Shown: positions 26,901 to 38,698, counted from the stretch's first letter. The stretch is 64,000 nt of DNA from Chlorella sorokiniana (GCA_025917655.1 CP084620.1:1116001-1180000), one strand, 5' to 3'. A program made the numbers and translations. Notes: a model not told the origin generated them from the letters alone.

Positions 26901-29900
26901 GGTGGACCGTCAGCCAGCAGGCAGGGCCGCAGCGACGAGAATCGGCCGCCCGTCAGCAGCACAAGCCAGGGATGGTCATGGGGCTTGGGTGGGCTGCATG
27001 CGGGGGAGCCGCCCACCGGTGCGTGTCATCTTGGTGAAGGAGAGCACCAGCCAGTCGTGGGAGATGGACACGCCAAACCAGATGAGCAGGGCGCCTGGGG
27101 TTAAAGGGGAGAGGAAGGGGTCACTGGGTTGCTGATCTTCAACAGCCCGCCCCCCCCGCCCCCGCACTGCATCTGCTGGTTGCGGGGCTGCCAGGCAGGC
27201 GGGTCCTATGGTGCCGCTGCGCTCACCAAAGAAGAAGTTGGGCATCCACTGGATCACTGCGGGGGGTCGGGTCACCAAACGTGATTTCTATTGCTAAAGA
27301 GGGGGAACAGGCGTGCGAGATTGACAAGCCTGTGCGTCAACCAGCAAGCCACGCACTGCAAGCCCTCTGCCTGCATCCCACCTGGGAAGGGCAGCGCAAA
27401 CATGACGAACTCGGAGATGGCCACCACCCATCCATTCCAGCGGTTGTACACCCCCGCACGCATTGTGAAGATTGTTTGGCTGCAGCGAGAGAGGGGAAGG
27501 AGAGGACGGCCGTCGCTGATGAGGCTCGCACCCTCCAGCGCCCAGGTGGCCCTCACACGCAGCCCGGCTCCGCCGCCAACAACGCATCCAGAAGGGGGGC
27601 CCAAGGGCCAGCAGGCGTGTCAGCCGCAGGCGCAAGAACCCCGCCTCCCTTTCCCTGCCGCCCACCTGAATATGTAGCTGCCGGTGTAGCCGCAGCCAGC
27701 CACACCCGTGGCCATGTTGCTGACCGCCACGGTGACGAGCTCTCGGTTGAAGTCGATCTTCTGCAGGCGCGAGCAGGGAAGTACAGCAGCACACGCAGGA
27801 CAGCAGTTGATGCGGGGTGCGCGGCCAGCTGGCCGCTTGGAAGGCAGGCACCCGGTCGCTGGCCACGCAGCACAGAAGCCCATGTGCTTCTGGAGGAGTG
27901 GATGTTTTCGACCCCCCGCTCCCCCGCCCTGCCTGGGGAGTGTCCTGCTGGATGGCGGCAATGTCCATTGCGCTGCCAAAGATGACCACGAGCGCCAGCC
28001 CCAGCATCTTCACCCACTGGTCGGTCAGGGCAGGCCAGAAGATGCCGCTGCAGGAGGGACCCCCAGCGGCAGGTTGAAGGGCGGGGCGCAGTGGCGGGGA
28101 GCGCACACAGCCTGCCAGGCTGTCGGGCCGAGGAATAAACTTCGGCAGGGCACAGGCGGGGGAAGCCTGTTCCTCGACTGAGCTGCCCCAACTGAGCTGC
28201 CCCAAGACGCCTCTACCGTTCCGTGCCTCCACCCCACCCTGCAGGCACCTGAGCGACAGGTCGTGGATGTTGAAGAGGCCCCACAGCTCCCAGAAGCGGC
28301 TGACGCCCTCCTGCAGGGACGGATGGGTGGGAGGGGGCAACGGTGGCATGCTTTCGAGGCAGAACACCTCGCCACGGCGCGCAGGGGCAGCTGTGCTTGC
28401 TGGGCCAGCCGGCTGCGTGGGGCTCACCGCGGGGCGGATGACCCACTGCGCATCCATGGCCTGCTCCATGGTGACCCCCAGGGCGAGGCGTACCGCGTGG
28501 AAAGCCAGGTTGATGGCCACCAGCACCCCGGCAGCGCCAGCGGGTGGGAGCAGCGCTCCAGGGTGGCGATCATGGCGGCGCAGGAGGCCAGGGTGGGCGC
28601 CAGCTTGGCCGCCGCGTCCCAGCTCAGCAGGCGCGCCCAGCTGGCGAGCGAGCCGATGTCCAGGCTGGTGCCCAGGCCCACCCCGGAGGCCAGGCAGAAG
28701 TAGCCCACAAAGGAGAGGTAGCCGCCGATGACGGGGAGCGGCAGGTACTGCACCATCTGGGCCAGCTTCTGCTTGGCTGCACGGCGGCACGCGGGGCCAG
28801 CAAGCGGCGCGAGTCGGCGGCGACAGGCGCAGCGCAGGTGCGGCGGCGACAGATGCAGCGCAGGTGTGGCGGCGGCAGAAAGCCGCCCGCAGCGCCCTGC
28901 TCCTCTTGATCAGCGCCCAGCTCCCTCAGCGACGACAGCTTCGTCTGCAATCTGCTACACCAGGCAGGGCACACCGCGCTCACCTACGAGCAGGCACGCT
29001 GCGCCGGTGAAGAAGGTGGCCACGCTCATCGTCAGCAGCGCGGTGCCCAGCGCCGTGGCGGCGTCCCGCCCCGCCGCCGTGCACGCCGCGGCGATGGAAG
29101 AACCCATGGCGGACAGAAATATGAGGCCCACATCCTGCACCTGGCCCACTGCTCGACATGTGGGGGCAGGGAGGGAGGAGGGGTCGCAGGCGGCGAGAGG
29201 CAAAGGGTTTGCAAAGCGCAGGCCCGCCCGCACATGCTGCTTCAAGGCCCGGGATGACGGCAGCAGGCGAGCCACCCATCCCAGGCCGCCCACCCGAAAA
29301 GGGCAGGGTGGACAGCAGGCAGAACACGGCCTGGTGCACGGCGGAAGAGAGGAAGAAGAACTTGCAGAGCTGGTCCAGGTATGGGGTGTAGGTGGGGTGC
29401 TGCGTTGCGGGGAGGCAGACAGAGATGCGGGGGTGAGTGGGAGGGAGCATTCAAGGTAGATTTCGCAGAACCAGGCGGGCACAGCGTGGCTTGATCCTGC
29501 AAATACCCCTGCTCCCAGAATTGAAGGGCACCTTGAACACGATGGCGGCATACCTGCAGGGGAGGGGTGATGCGTATGCGTTGCAATGCTTGCATCACTT
29601 CCAGGGAAGCACATTGCTGAACCAAACTCTGGCCATCGCCTGGCTACGCCCGACCATGCCACGTTGCAATCGGGCATGTTGCGCCATGCGCAGCTGCAGC
29701 GCCAGTGCACAACGCGGCAGCCGCACTCACGCGACCAGGGAAGGGATGGTGGCCACGCTGTTGATCATCCCGAACACAAGCGCCCGGCTCAAGTCGGTGC
29801 TGCTTTGGTCGCCGCCGCTTGGGCCGCGTGGCACCAGAGCGGGCTGCGCTGGCACGCCGTCCAGGCCTCCATCCTCCGCACCCTCAGATTTGCCTGGTTC

Positions 29901-30695
29901 GAGTGCCGTGGCGGCAGAGGCAGCCGGGGACAGGGCGCCGCCCCCTCGGCTGCATCGCCGGGCAGCAAGGGCTCTGCCAGCTCAGCGGCCGCGCTGTCGC
30001 TGGGCGTCCCATGCGGCCCCAGGTGCCAGCGCTGCGGCCGGCCGCTCTGCGCGGAGGCTGAGCGGGGGACAGCGGCGAGGGCGGCTCCTGCACCCCGCCC
30101 CTGGCAGCCTCCAGGTCGGGTGGCGCAGTGGCGGCAGCGGCCAGCGACGTGGCTGGCGCATGGTCCTGGGCGGTGCCTGGGGACAGGACTCCTGAGCCTC
30201 CGGAGGTCTGCGGATGGGTCATGAAGGGGCTTGTTGGGTCCGGAAGAGGCACAAGAACAGGGCACAAGAGCAGCAGGGGAAACCGCAGGTACACCCTGGC
30301 CACACACCACCGACGCAGACCAGCATGCCCAGGCTGCCGAGGCCCACCTGGCGGCGCAGAGACGCACTGCGCGCGCCCAACGGCGGGCGCTGCGCCGCAG
30401 CCAGGGCCAGGCCGCCGCGCAGCGAGGCCGGGTGCGGGCTGCTGCTCAGCCAGGCGCCGTGGCCCAGGGAGCCGTATGTGCCGTGGTCGGTGGCGTGGCG
30501 GCGCAGGCTGACGCCAAAGAAGCCGTCCTGCAGGCTGGCATCCAGGTCCATGGAAGCATTGACGCTGGCCGAGGACACCATCACCTGCCACCGCGGATCC
30601 TCGCCCGAGGCGCGAGCCCCGGGAATCGGCATTGCCGACGGCGGGGCGGGCGGCGTGCTGGCGCCACCGTCGTCCCGGCCGTCTGGGCGCTGCAT
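23906..30695 (-). CDS. SulP anion transporter with STAS and cyclic-nucleotide-binding-like domains
   Basis: A SulP/SLC26-type membrane transporter in more than fifteen exons. The N-terminal 150 residues (from ATG 30695) are cytosolic and low in complexity. Transmembrane segments then appear in order: RALVFGMINSVATIPSLVAY, FFFLSSAVHQAVFCLLSTLP, LIFLSAMGSSIAAACTAAGR, LPVIGGYLSFVGYFCLASGV, then VLVAINLAFHAVRLALGV, MLGLALVVIFGSAMDIAAI, the NRELVTVAVSNMATGVAG block, AISEFVMFALPFP, ALLIWFGVSISHDWLVLSF and EYGLLLATFGAIMQWGLEGG. A STAS-type domain follows (MAAVSLNGFVFFGSANSIGQ; then LLLDFRLV and GLDATGARTMG). The C-terminal part has SEVTLSAGQLLWRVDDLADE and MYIIEKGAVRV, as in cNMP-binding domains, ending LNVLQAAVMRANTLDL. 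The layout matches the fungal YGR125W-like branch. The transported ion is unknown; sulfate is only one option. A base is missing near 25806 in the STAS domain. Confidence 0.85.
28177..28204 (-). repeat. 14-bp direct repeat in a SulP intron
   Basis: Two exact adjacent copies of ACTGAGCTGCCCCA (plus-strand reading) in an intron. Confidence 0.8.
28816..28867 (-). repeat. 26-bp tandem repeat in a SulP intron
   Basis: Two near-identical 26-base copies that begin GGCGGCGACAGG and GGCGGCGACAGA on the plus strand, followed by the start of a third. Confidence 0.75.
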
Positions 30696-31026
30696 CGTCA
30701 CGTTGCAGGCCTCCACAGCTCGGCAACTGCTGGTGAGGGTCCCGCAGAGCCCCAGGCGCTCAGAAGCGAAGGGTCAGGGCTGGCTGAAAAGTTTGGAAGG
30801 CCCTGAACTGATCCTGCAGTAATTATGCAATGAATACCTACAGTTGAATCATCACATCAAGGCATGAGCCGTTTACACAGCCAAAGTACACAAGGCAAGA
30901 TGGCAACCACGTCAGCACCCTTTCCCTGCTTCCCTGAAATGGGCTCATGAAGTGACCTTAAGCGCGTAGACTGCACTGTCAGATTGACAACCCATGAAAT
31001 AGGGCGACGACGCCACTGCAACTCCC
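30696..31026. promoter_or_regulatory. Divergent promoter region of SulP and CIAO1
   Basis: About 330 bases between opposing start codons, clearly richer in A and T than its surroundings. No named site was recognised. Confidence 0.45.
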
Positions 31027-32657
31027 ATGGGCAGCCTTGAAGAGCTGCAGTGCTTGGAAGGCCACTCCGATCGAGTTTGGCAGGTTTCATGGTCACCCTC
31101 AGGTGCGTGACGATTTCGCAGCGGCATCAGGGCGCCGACTTTCTCAGCCCGGACGTGCTGCTGCCGCCGCTGCTGCCTCTGCTGCCCGCCCAGCAATTTC
31201 ACGGGCATCCCCGCGAGGCTGCCTCCCAGGTGACATGCTTGCCAGCTGCGGCGGCGACCGCACTGTGCGCATCTGGCGAAGAGACGTAGGCAACCCTGAG
31301 CGCTGGCTGTGCTCCGCAATCCTGGAGGACACGCACTCGCGCACCATCCGTTCCGCCGCGTGGTCGCCCTGCGGCCGCTTCCTGGCCACCGCCAGCTTCG
31401 ACCGCACCACCGCAGTGTGGCAGCACGCGGGGGCGTGTGGGAGGTGGTGGCGGTGCTGGAGGGCCACGAGAGCGAGGTGAAGGAGGTGGCATGGAGCCCG
31501 GGTGGCGGCTTGCTGGCCACCTGCAGCCGTGACAAGAGCGTGTGGTTGTGGGAGGCAGGTCCAGGCCACGAGTACGAGGTGGTGGACGTGAAGCACGGCC
31601 ATTCACAGGTGCGTGGGCAGCAGGGTGGAGCTGGTGCAGGGCAGGATGCTTTGGATCCAGCCTGGGCATTGCGGGATGTCCGGCAGCGACCCTAGGTGGT
31701 TGCATCACAGCGCTGTTGGTGCACGTGCACCAACAGCGCTGTTGGTGCGCGTGCAAGGCGGAATGTGTGGGGTGCCTCTCTCCTGACCCCCTCACCCTCC
31801 TCTCACCGCCCGCAGGACGTCAAAACCGTGCGGTGGCACCCCCAGGGCGAGGTGCTGGTGTCAGCCAGTTACGACGACACCCTCAAGCTGTGGGTGGAGG
31901 AGGACGATGAGTGGGTGTGTGCTCAGACGCTGGCAGGTGAGGCGGCCCCCTCGCACCTGGTGTCCGGGATAGGGCTCTTGCTGCTGTTGGTTCTTGCCAA
32001 GGAGGGGCCGAGGGGTTGCTGCGCTCGTCATGCTGCTGACTGCCCACCCATGCCGCAGCAGTGAGGCCGGTCTGCGGCCACCTGCTGTGCTCTGCTCTCC
32101 ACCCCGCAGGTTCAGAGGGCCACACCTCGACCGTGTGGGAGGTGGCGTTTGATGCAGCGGGCCAGCGCATGGTGTCTTGCAGCGACGACGGGAGCCTGAA
32201 GGTGTGGGCGTGCCGCAAGCATGAGGGGGAGCAGCGCTGGCAGCTGCTCAGCACGCTGAGCGGCTACCACGAGCGAACCGTCTTCTCTGTGGACTGGTCG
32301 CGGCAGGGTCTCATAGCCAGCGGTTGCGCTGACAATGCCATTCGAATATTTGGCGAGGCAAGCAGCAGCGATGACGCCTTGGCAGCAGAGCCGAGCGTGC
32401 GGGCCATCTTCATGCAGCAGCAGCAGCCACAGCAGCAGCAGCAGCAAGCAGGTTCGGGCCAGGATGGCGGCCAGGCCATTAGTAGGAGCAGCGGCACGTT
32501 CCGCCTGCTGTGCAAGCGAGAGCAGGCGCACCCGCTGGACGTCAACTGCGTGCGGTGGCACCCCAGCGACCCCTCGCTGCTAGCATCCGCGGGCGACGAC
32601 TGCTGCATCAAGCTGTGGCGCTGGTGGCCAGACGCTGAGGCAAACGGGCTTGCGTGA
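31027..32657 (+). CDS. CIAO1: Cytosolic iron-sulfur assembly WD40 protein CIAO1
   Basis: CIAO1 (Cia1) is the seven-bladed WD40 platform of the CIA targeting complex that delivers Fe-S clusters to cytosolic and nuclear proteins such as DNA polymerases and primase. Exon 1 (31027-31102) encodes [20 protein letters not shown]. Exon 2 from 31230 has [16 protein letters not shown], the hallmark first blade. Further blades are [40 protein letters not shown] with [69 protein letters not shown], and [20 protein letters not shown] at the end. A Gln-rich insert (32415-32447) lies in a loop between the last blades. One base is missing near 31430 in a G run. The stop at 32655-32657 is followed 15 bases later by TGTAA, so the 3' untranslated region is very short. 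Confidence 0.93.
31707..31742 (+). repeat. Perfect 36-bp palindrome in a CIAO1 intron
   Basis: The arm ACAGCGCTGTTGGTGCAC is followed immediately by its exact reverse complement. The centre contains CACGTG. A second direct copy of the first 23 bases, with one mismatch, starts at 31733. It lies in the intron between the exons ending at 31608 and starting near 31816. Confidence 0.95.
32415..32447 (+). repeat. CAG microsatellite encoding a Gln run in CIAO1
   Basis: CAG units interrupted by one CCA, encoding a Gln-rich loop. Confidence 0.85.
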
Positions 32658-32672
32658 GTGTGAGAAAATTGC

Positions 32673-32677
32673 TGTAA
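32673..32677 (+). terminator. Polyadenylation signal TGTAA, CIAO1
   Basis: TGTAA only 15 bases past the stop codon. Confidence 0.6.
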
Positions 32678-32935
32678 TTTCCCTCAGCTGCTCAGCACTC
32701 AAAATGTCAGTGCCTCCTCTGCTTGTAAAAGCAGTGGCGAGGCCTGTCGGAGTGAAAGGCATGATGCATCAATCTGCACAGCACAGAAAATCAATCTCCT
32801 CCATGCAGCAGTTTCCAACGCCTTGAGAAAGGCGGGAGTCCGGGCAAAAGTCGTTCAGCAAGGCAGTCCAACAACATTCATACCTGTCTGCACTTGTCAG
32901 GGCAGCCTTCCAAGGCTTAGGCAGTGAAGCCGAGC

Positions 32936-35900
32936 ATGGTGGGGCCGGCTCGCCCTGCTCACGGGGCCGAGGCGGATCAAGATCCTGGGATGGAAGGCCC
33001 TGAGGGTGTGTCAGCAATACTTGCAGCAGTTATAGACAACCGGGCTGGGGAGGTTGGGCTGGCTGTGCTCGACGCGGACGGCGGCGCCCTGCTGCTCAGT
33101 CAACATGTCGAGGCTACGAGAACCTTTGCTCGCACCCTGTGAGCATGCCAGGCTGCAACTTACAATTCATGCGGTAACTGCACATGTGACGAGCTTGAGC
33201 AGCCAGGCGAATGCTGCATGCAGGGCTCTGCTGTCGCAGCACGCCCCACACCGGCTGCTTGTGGTGGCAGAGGCGCAGGGCAGCGGGGTCAGTGAAGCCA
33301 CCGCTGTTCTGTATACCCAGGTGGGCGCTGAATCATGCTTCAACGCAGCTTGGGCATGCTGTCTTCAGTTGACTTCATGGTCAACTCTGCCGCCTGGCTT
33401 TGCGCAGGTGCCTTTACCTCGCAGCGCATGGGACGACAGCTCCGGCTTTGTGACGCTGACCATGTACGCCACGGCTGAGACGCGTGCAGGCCTGGAGGGC
33501 CGCATGCTGCAGTCAGCACCCAGCAACTACCTTGCCCATGCGGCAGCAGGGGCGCTGCTTCGGTGAGCTGCAGGCAGAGCAGGGGATATTTAAGAGGCCA
33601 GTTGTCGGGTGCTGGCTCATAAACACGTTAGTGCGCCTGCCTCTGCATTCCAACACCAATTTGCCAGGTATCTTGAGGAGGATGCTGCCAGTGGCCTGGT
33701 GCCCGTGGCAGGCAGCCTTGCAGTGCAAGAGCTGGGCAGCGACACGCACATGCACATCGATCAGGCCACTGCGGCAGCGCTGGAGCTCATCCAGCCCACC
33801 CGGATCGGCACCTGCTCGTCCAAGCTCAATGGCATGAGCCTGTTCAGGTGTGCACAGCGCTCACACTCCCAAACTCTCCGTGCTGGCTGCCTGGTTCTTA
33901 TCTTGCAGAAGCGCATCCGCCACCGCCGCTGCAGGGTGCTCAACAAGACCAAGACCAAGTGTGGTGCGCGCCTGCTGCGTGCAAGCCTGCTGCAGCCGCT
34001 GCGTGACATAACCACTCTGAGGCTGCGGTATGATGCGGTGGCGGAGCTTATGGAGGATGAAGGCCTGCGGTTCAATGTGTCCACCTGTCTGGCGGCGCTG
34101 CCCAAGGACCTGGACAAGTGCGGGAGCATCTCACCCCTGCAGGCCTGCTTTCCAGGACATCCCTGCAGACCAGGGAAGCTCAGCAGACACCCTCAGCCCC
34201 AACCAGCCAATGTGCGGTTGCTTGGCCCCCATGCAGGATGTGCGGCAGCCTCAGCCTGCGCCCGCCAAGAGCCAGGCAGGCATGCTGCGGCGCATCGCCG
34301 CCACCATCCAGTCCTTCATCCTGCTGCAAGAGGCCCTGGCGGTGCTGCCGCCGCTGGCGCAGGCGCTGGAGGGGGCGCGCTGCGAGCTGCTGCGCGCGGT
34401 GGGCGCCGCCTGCGGGCACGTCGCTTTTGACGAGCTGCAGCGTGAGGTGGACGCTGTGCTGGAGGAGGATGTGCGCTCAGCCAAGAACTCGTTCCTCAAC
34501 AGGCATGCCGGGAGGGGCGGGCTGTGCGCAGTTCGGTCTCAGGCAGAATTCTCCATGTGGCGGGTTGCGTGTGGGCCCAACAAGCGCACGCTGGCCACCC
34601 GCAGGACCCAGCAGTGCTTTGCCGTGCGGAGCGGCGTTGACGGCTTCCTGGACGTTGCACGCCAGACCTTCTGCCGTGTGACGGAGCAGGCAGGCCTGGG
34701 ATGGGGCATGCGTGCCCTGTGGAAGAGCTGGCCGCGCGGGCCTGGAGGCTGAGTTGGGACCCCCCGCCCGGCTGTGCACAGGTGCACGAGCTTGCCGACC
34801 AGCTGCGCCAGCAGCACAGCCTGCCCACCATGCGGGTTCACTATGCCGCCAAGCGCGGCTTCTACTTCAACCTGGGGCCTGCGGGCGGCGGCAGCAATGG
34901 GGGCAGGGGTCGCGGCGGTGGCGGTGAGAGGAAGCACCCGCGCCATCTGGAGCAGGGCTGCGAGGAGGATCCCAGCGAGCTGCAGCAAGCTGCCACCCCT
35001 GGGCGTGTGCAGGGTCAGGCTGGCGGCGGCAGCAAGGGCGGCAGGGGCCAGCAGCAGCGCCAGCAAAGGGTGCCCCCGGCTTCCTTGTGCTGCAGCACAC
35101 AAGCCGGGCGGCCCACGTCACTACCGCGGAGCTCAATGCACTCAACGCCCGCCTTCGGGATGCCAGCAACGACTGTATTGTGCTGACAGAGCAGGTGGGC
35201 TGCCAGGCCTTGCTGCCAAGCGGAAGCACCTGCTGGGCCTGGCGGGCTGCGGTACACAGCCGTTACAGGCTGGCGCTCCCCTGCCTCAGGCACTGGATGG
35301 CCTGTCTGCCAAGGTGGCCTCCGCCTACCTGCCCCTCCTGCGCCGCTTGCTGGACGGCGTGGCCCTGCTGGACATGCTGGCGGGCTTCAGCGCGGTGGCC
35401 GCCTACAGCGCACGGAGCTACGTGCGGCCGACACTGACGGAGGCCGGGCCGCTGGCGCTGGTGGAGGCGCGGCACCCGCTGCTGGAGTGCCTCGAGGGCG
35501 ACGGGGTGCAGCCAAACGACACGTACTTGGCGCTGCACAGCTGCTTCCACGTCATCACGGGTGCTGGCCTTGTGCGGGAGGCATTGGAAACGGCGTGGCA
35601 CTGGTTGGAGGGCTTGTGTCACCAACATAACACAGCAACCTGACACCCTCTGTTGTCCCCGGCGTCACCTGTACATGCGCAGGCCCCAACATGAGCGGCA
35701 AGTCCACGTACCTGCGCCAGGTGGCGCTGTGCGTGGTCATGGCCCAGGTCGGCTCCTTTGTGCCCGCCTCCTTCGCCTCGCTGGCGCCCCCGCGACCGCC
35801 TGCTGGCTCGCATGGGCTCCGCCGACAGCCTGGAAACCAACTCATCCTCCTTCATGGTTGAGATGCAGGTGAGTGTGTGGTTGTGTGGGTGGGTGGGATG

Positions 35901-36913
35901 GGGGTGGGGGTGGGGGGCGGAGGCATGAGTGCGGCTGCAGCTTGCACAAGCGAATGGTGCCTGTGGTATGTGTGTGTGTGGTGGGGCGGGAGGGGGCGGG
36001 GTGGACCTGCTCGGACTCGCATCTTCCAAAGAAGGCCCGTGACCTGGCGTTGTTCAGTGTAAAACGTGCTAGAGCCATGGCCTCCCTCCCTTGGCCGATG
36101 TTTCCCCCGCTGAGGGCGCCCCCACTGCCCCCGCTGCTGCAGGAGGTGGCCCACATCCTGGCCCACGCCACCCCCTGCAGCCTGGTGCTGATCGACGAGC
36201 TGGGGCGCGCCACCTCCACCGCCGACGGCACGGCGCTGGCCTGGGCGGTGGGCGAGGCGCTCATCGCGGCGGGGGCGCCCACCCTGTGCGCCACGCACTT
36301 TGGCCAGCTGGCGGAGCTTGCGGCGCTGTACCCCGAGGCCAAGGCCTGGCACTTTGACGTGGACGCCTCGCGCAGCCGCCTCGACTTCTCGTGGCGCCTG
36401 CGGGCGGGCAGCCTGGGGGAGGAGGTGGGGCACTACGGCCTGCTGCTGGCCCGCGCCGTGGGCTTCCCCACCGACGTGCTGGAGGCGGCGGAGGAGGTGG
36501 TGCAAGGTGGGCTGGGTGGCTCTTTCCACCATGAGGCCCGCATGCAGGCTGGTCAGCAGGAGCGACCAAATGCTGCCCAGCGCTACACAAACCGCTGTGC
36601 TCCTCACAGCGTCACAGTTGGGGCCAGCAAAGTGCTTGGGCATATCGTGCATCTGCCAACAGATTCCGCCCTGCCTGATGCAGCTCTGGACGAGAGTGAG
36701 GAGCAACGCGTGTGTGCGTATGACAGTGGCGACGCCGCCGAGCTGGCCGCCATCTACGACTGCATGCACAAGCTGGGGCTGGTGGCACAGAGCTTCGTCG
36801 GTGGGGGCAGCCAGGACCTGGCGGGCCTGCAGAAGCAGCTCAGGCAGCTCAGGAAAGAGGCCAGGGCAGCGCTGACCAATGCCGCAGGCCTGCCAAGCCT
36901 GCCAAAGGTGTGA
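32936..36913 (+). CDS. MSH4: Meiotic MutS homologue MSH4
   Basis: MSH4 pairs with MSH5 to stabilise recombination intermediates and promote crossovers in meiosis; it takes no part in mismatch repair. ATG 32936 precedes [20 protein letters not shown] and LSQHVE, the connector-type start of MSH4; the mismatch-reading domain I of MSH2/6 is absent, as expected. Core landmarks are [93 protein letters not shown], Walker [33 protein letters not shown], Walker [21 protein letters not shown] and [17 protein letters not shown]. The [10 protein letters not shown] segment favours MSH4 over MSH5. ATPase motifs are complete. A frame break near 35790, in a C run, separates the Walker A exon from the SADSLET segment and looks like a sequence error. 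The gene sits in tandem with CIAO1 and glucuronokinase. Confidence 0.88.
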
Positions 36914-37042
36914 GCGAGAGCCGCATGTCGCCCTGGGCGCCCGCATGCTTGCTGGATCCCCGTCAGCGACGCCATCTGCTGTTTGACTTGCAAAACCCTT
37001 CACCAGTGCATTCGTCGATTCACATTACATCCTGCACTTCTT

Positions 37043-37047
37043 TGTAA
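37043..37047 (+). terminator. Polyadenylation signal TGTAA, MSH4
   Basis: TGTAA 130 bases past the MSH4 stop and about 60 bases before the next start codon. Confidence 0.55.
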
Positions 37048-37108
37048 TCGTCAAATGTGTCAACTCTTGCCTATCTCAGGTTGCTGAGGCGCTTGACCCT
37101 CAGGCCGA

Positions 37109-38698
37109 ATGTCGGTGAGCGTCCACGCCGACGGAACTATCGTTTCTCGTGTTTTTTCAAGGATCGGACTGCTGGGAAATCCGAGTGACGGTTTTGAAGG
37201 CGCCTGCCTGAGCCTCAGCTTGGCGAACTTCCACGCAGAAGTGCGCCCGGCCGCACAACGCGGTGATTGATGCTGTTAGATCAGTGCACAATGATAAGAT
37301 CATGGGAGCCTCCCCAAGGAACCCAAGCCGTGAACGTGGCGGCGGCGATAGGTGCACGACGGCCACGCCCTCCTGTCTGCACTGGCCTGCTGCAGGTCTC
37401 GCTGACCCCTTCCCCCACCCTGCGTTTCCTGCCCAACCCCGAGTGCGATGCGCTGGAATTTGACAGCCTGGAGGCCTTTGGGCGCCACGTGCGCGGCTGC
37501 GGCTTCTACGGCGGCATCCGCCTCCTCCAAGCCATGTGCCGCACCTTCCTGGACCACTGCCTGCAGCGGGGCCTTGCGCTGCCGCCATCCGCTGGCCCCT
37601 TCACGCTGTCCTACACCACAAACATCCCTCGGCAGGTGGCCCGGCGCGCCTCCTCACTGGGCACGACGCTGCGAGATGCTGCTCATCAAGCCCGCCGTGC
37701 GGCCGCCACCCTGACCTGTTGCTCGCTGCTCATCGGGGCCTGCCTGCTGCACTCGCAGAGCGGCCTGAGCGGCTCGTCGGCCATCGCCTGCGCCGCGCTC
37801 AACTGCCTGCTGCGCCATTTCGGGCTGGAGGCGGCGGTGCCGGTGGCGGAGCGGCCGCGCCTGGTGCTGGCGGCGGAGCAGGCGCTGGGCATTGCGGCGG
37901 GGCTGCAGGACAGAGTGATCCAGGTGGCATCTTGAACGACTAGCGGTGCCAGCGTTGCTCCACATACGCAGTGTCCCGGCGAATAGCTGCCCGCCTGCAC
38001 AGTGCTCACCAGCTGGCTGGCATACCCGCCTGGCTGGCCGCCCCCAACTCCAGGTGTATGGCGGCCTGGTGGCCATGGACTTCAGCCAGCCCTCCCACGA
38101 GCGGTACGAGTCCCTGGACCCCTCGCTGCTGCCCCCGCTGTACCTCCTGTACCGCCCCGCCGCCGCCAGCGGCAAGGACAGCGGCGGGGTGCACTCGGAT
38201 GTGCGGCAGCGGTGGCTGGCTGGAGACGCCGCCGTCAGGTGGGCGCGGCTTGCCAGCCCAGCAGGAGCAGCAGCACAAGCCCTGGGCGCAGCCTGCCCGC
38301 TGCATGCCTGGGCAGCTGCAGCGCGCCCCAGATCCTATCCCCCTTCCCGGCTGCAGGCGGGCATGCAGCAGATTGCGGCGCTGGCGGGGCAGGGGGTGCA
38401 GGCGCTGCGGCAGCGCGACACGCAGCGCCTGGCCAGCCTCATGAGCGACAACTTCCGCCTGCGCCGCCGCATCTACGGCGACGATGTGGTGGGCGCAGCC
38501 AGCATCGGCCTGGCCGAGTGCGCAGCCTCGGTGGGAGCCGCGGCCAAGCTGACGGGCAGCGGCGGCGCCGTGGTAGCGCTGTGCCCGGGCGGCCCGCAGC
38601 AGGCGGATCGGCTGCGTGAGGCGTGCGCTGCGCGCGGTATCGCGTGTGAGGTGGTACGGGTGGGGCCGACACTGCACCCAGCCGGCTCGGCAGGCTGA
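37109..38698 (+). CDS. GLCAK: Glucuronokinase (GHMP kinase)
   Basis: A plant-type kinase that phosphorylates D-glucuronate at C1, feeding UDP-glucuronate through the myo-inositol oxygenation route used for wall sugars. Exon 1 (37109-37240) gives MSVSVHADGTIVSRVFSRIG then LLGNPSDGFEGACLSLSL; exon 2 (37396-37635) has GFYGGIRLLQAMCRTF and LSYTTNIPRQ; exon 3 (37759-37923) has SGLSGSSAIACAALNCLLRH, the GHMP phosphate-binding loop, and AAEQALGIAAGLQDRVIQ. Exon 4 (38054-38238) begins VYGGLVAMDFS and includes VHSDVRQRWLAGD. The last exon, from 38357, has LMSDNFRLRRRIYGDD and AKLTGSGGAVVALCPGG, the GHMP motif 3. The order and length match the Arabidopsis enzyme. No targeting peptide is seen, so the enzyme is probably cytosolic. 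The phase at the last joint is off by one, perhaps another lost base. AATAAA lies at 38737-38742. Confidence 0.92.

Noticed and set aside
27294-28790. Minus-strand open frame of 498 codons
   Set aside because: It reads through introns of the SulP gene in a mixed frame; the conserved transmembrane exons use other frames joined by splicing.
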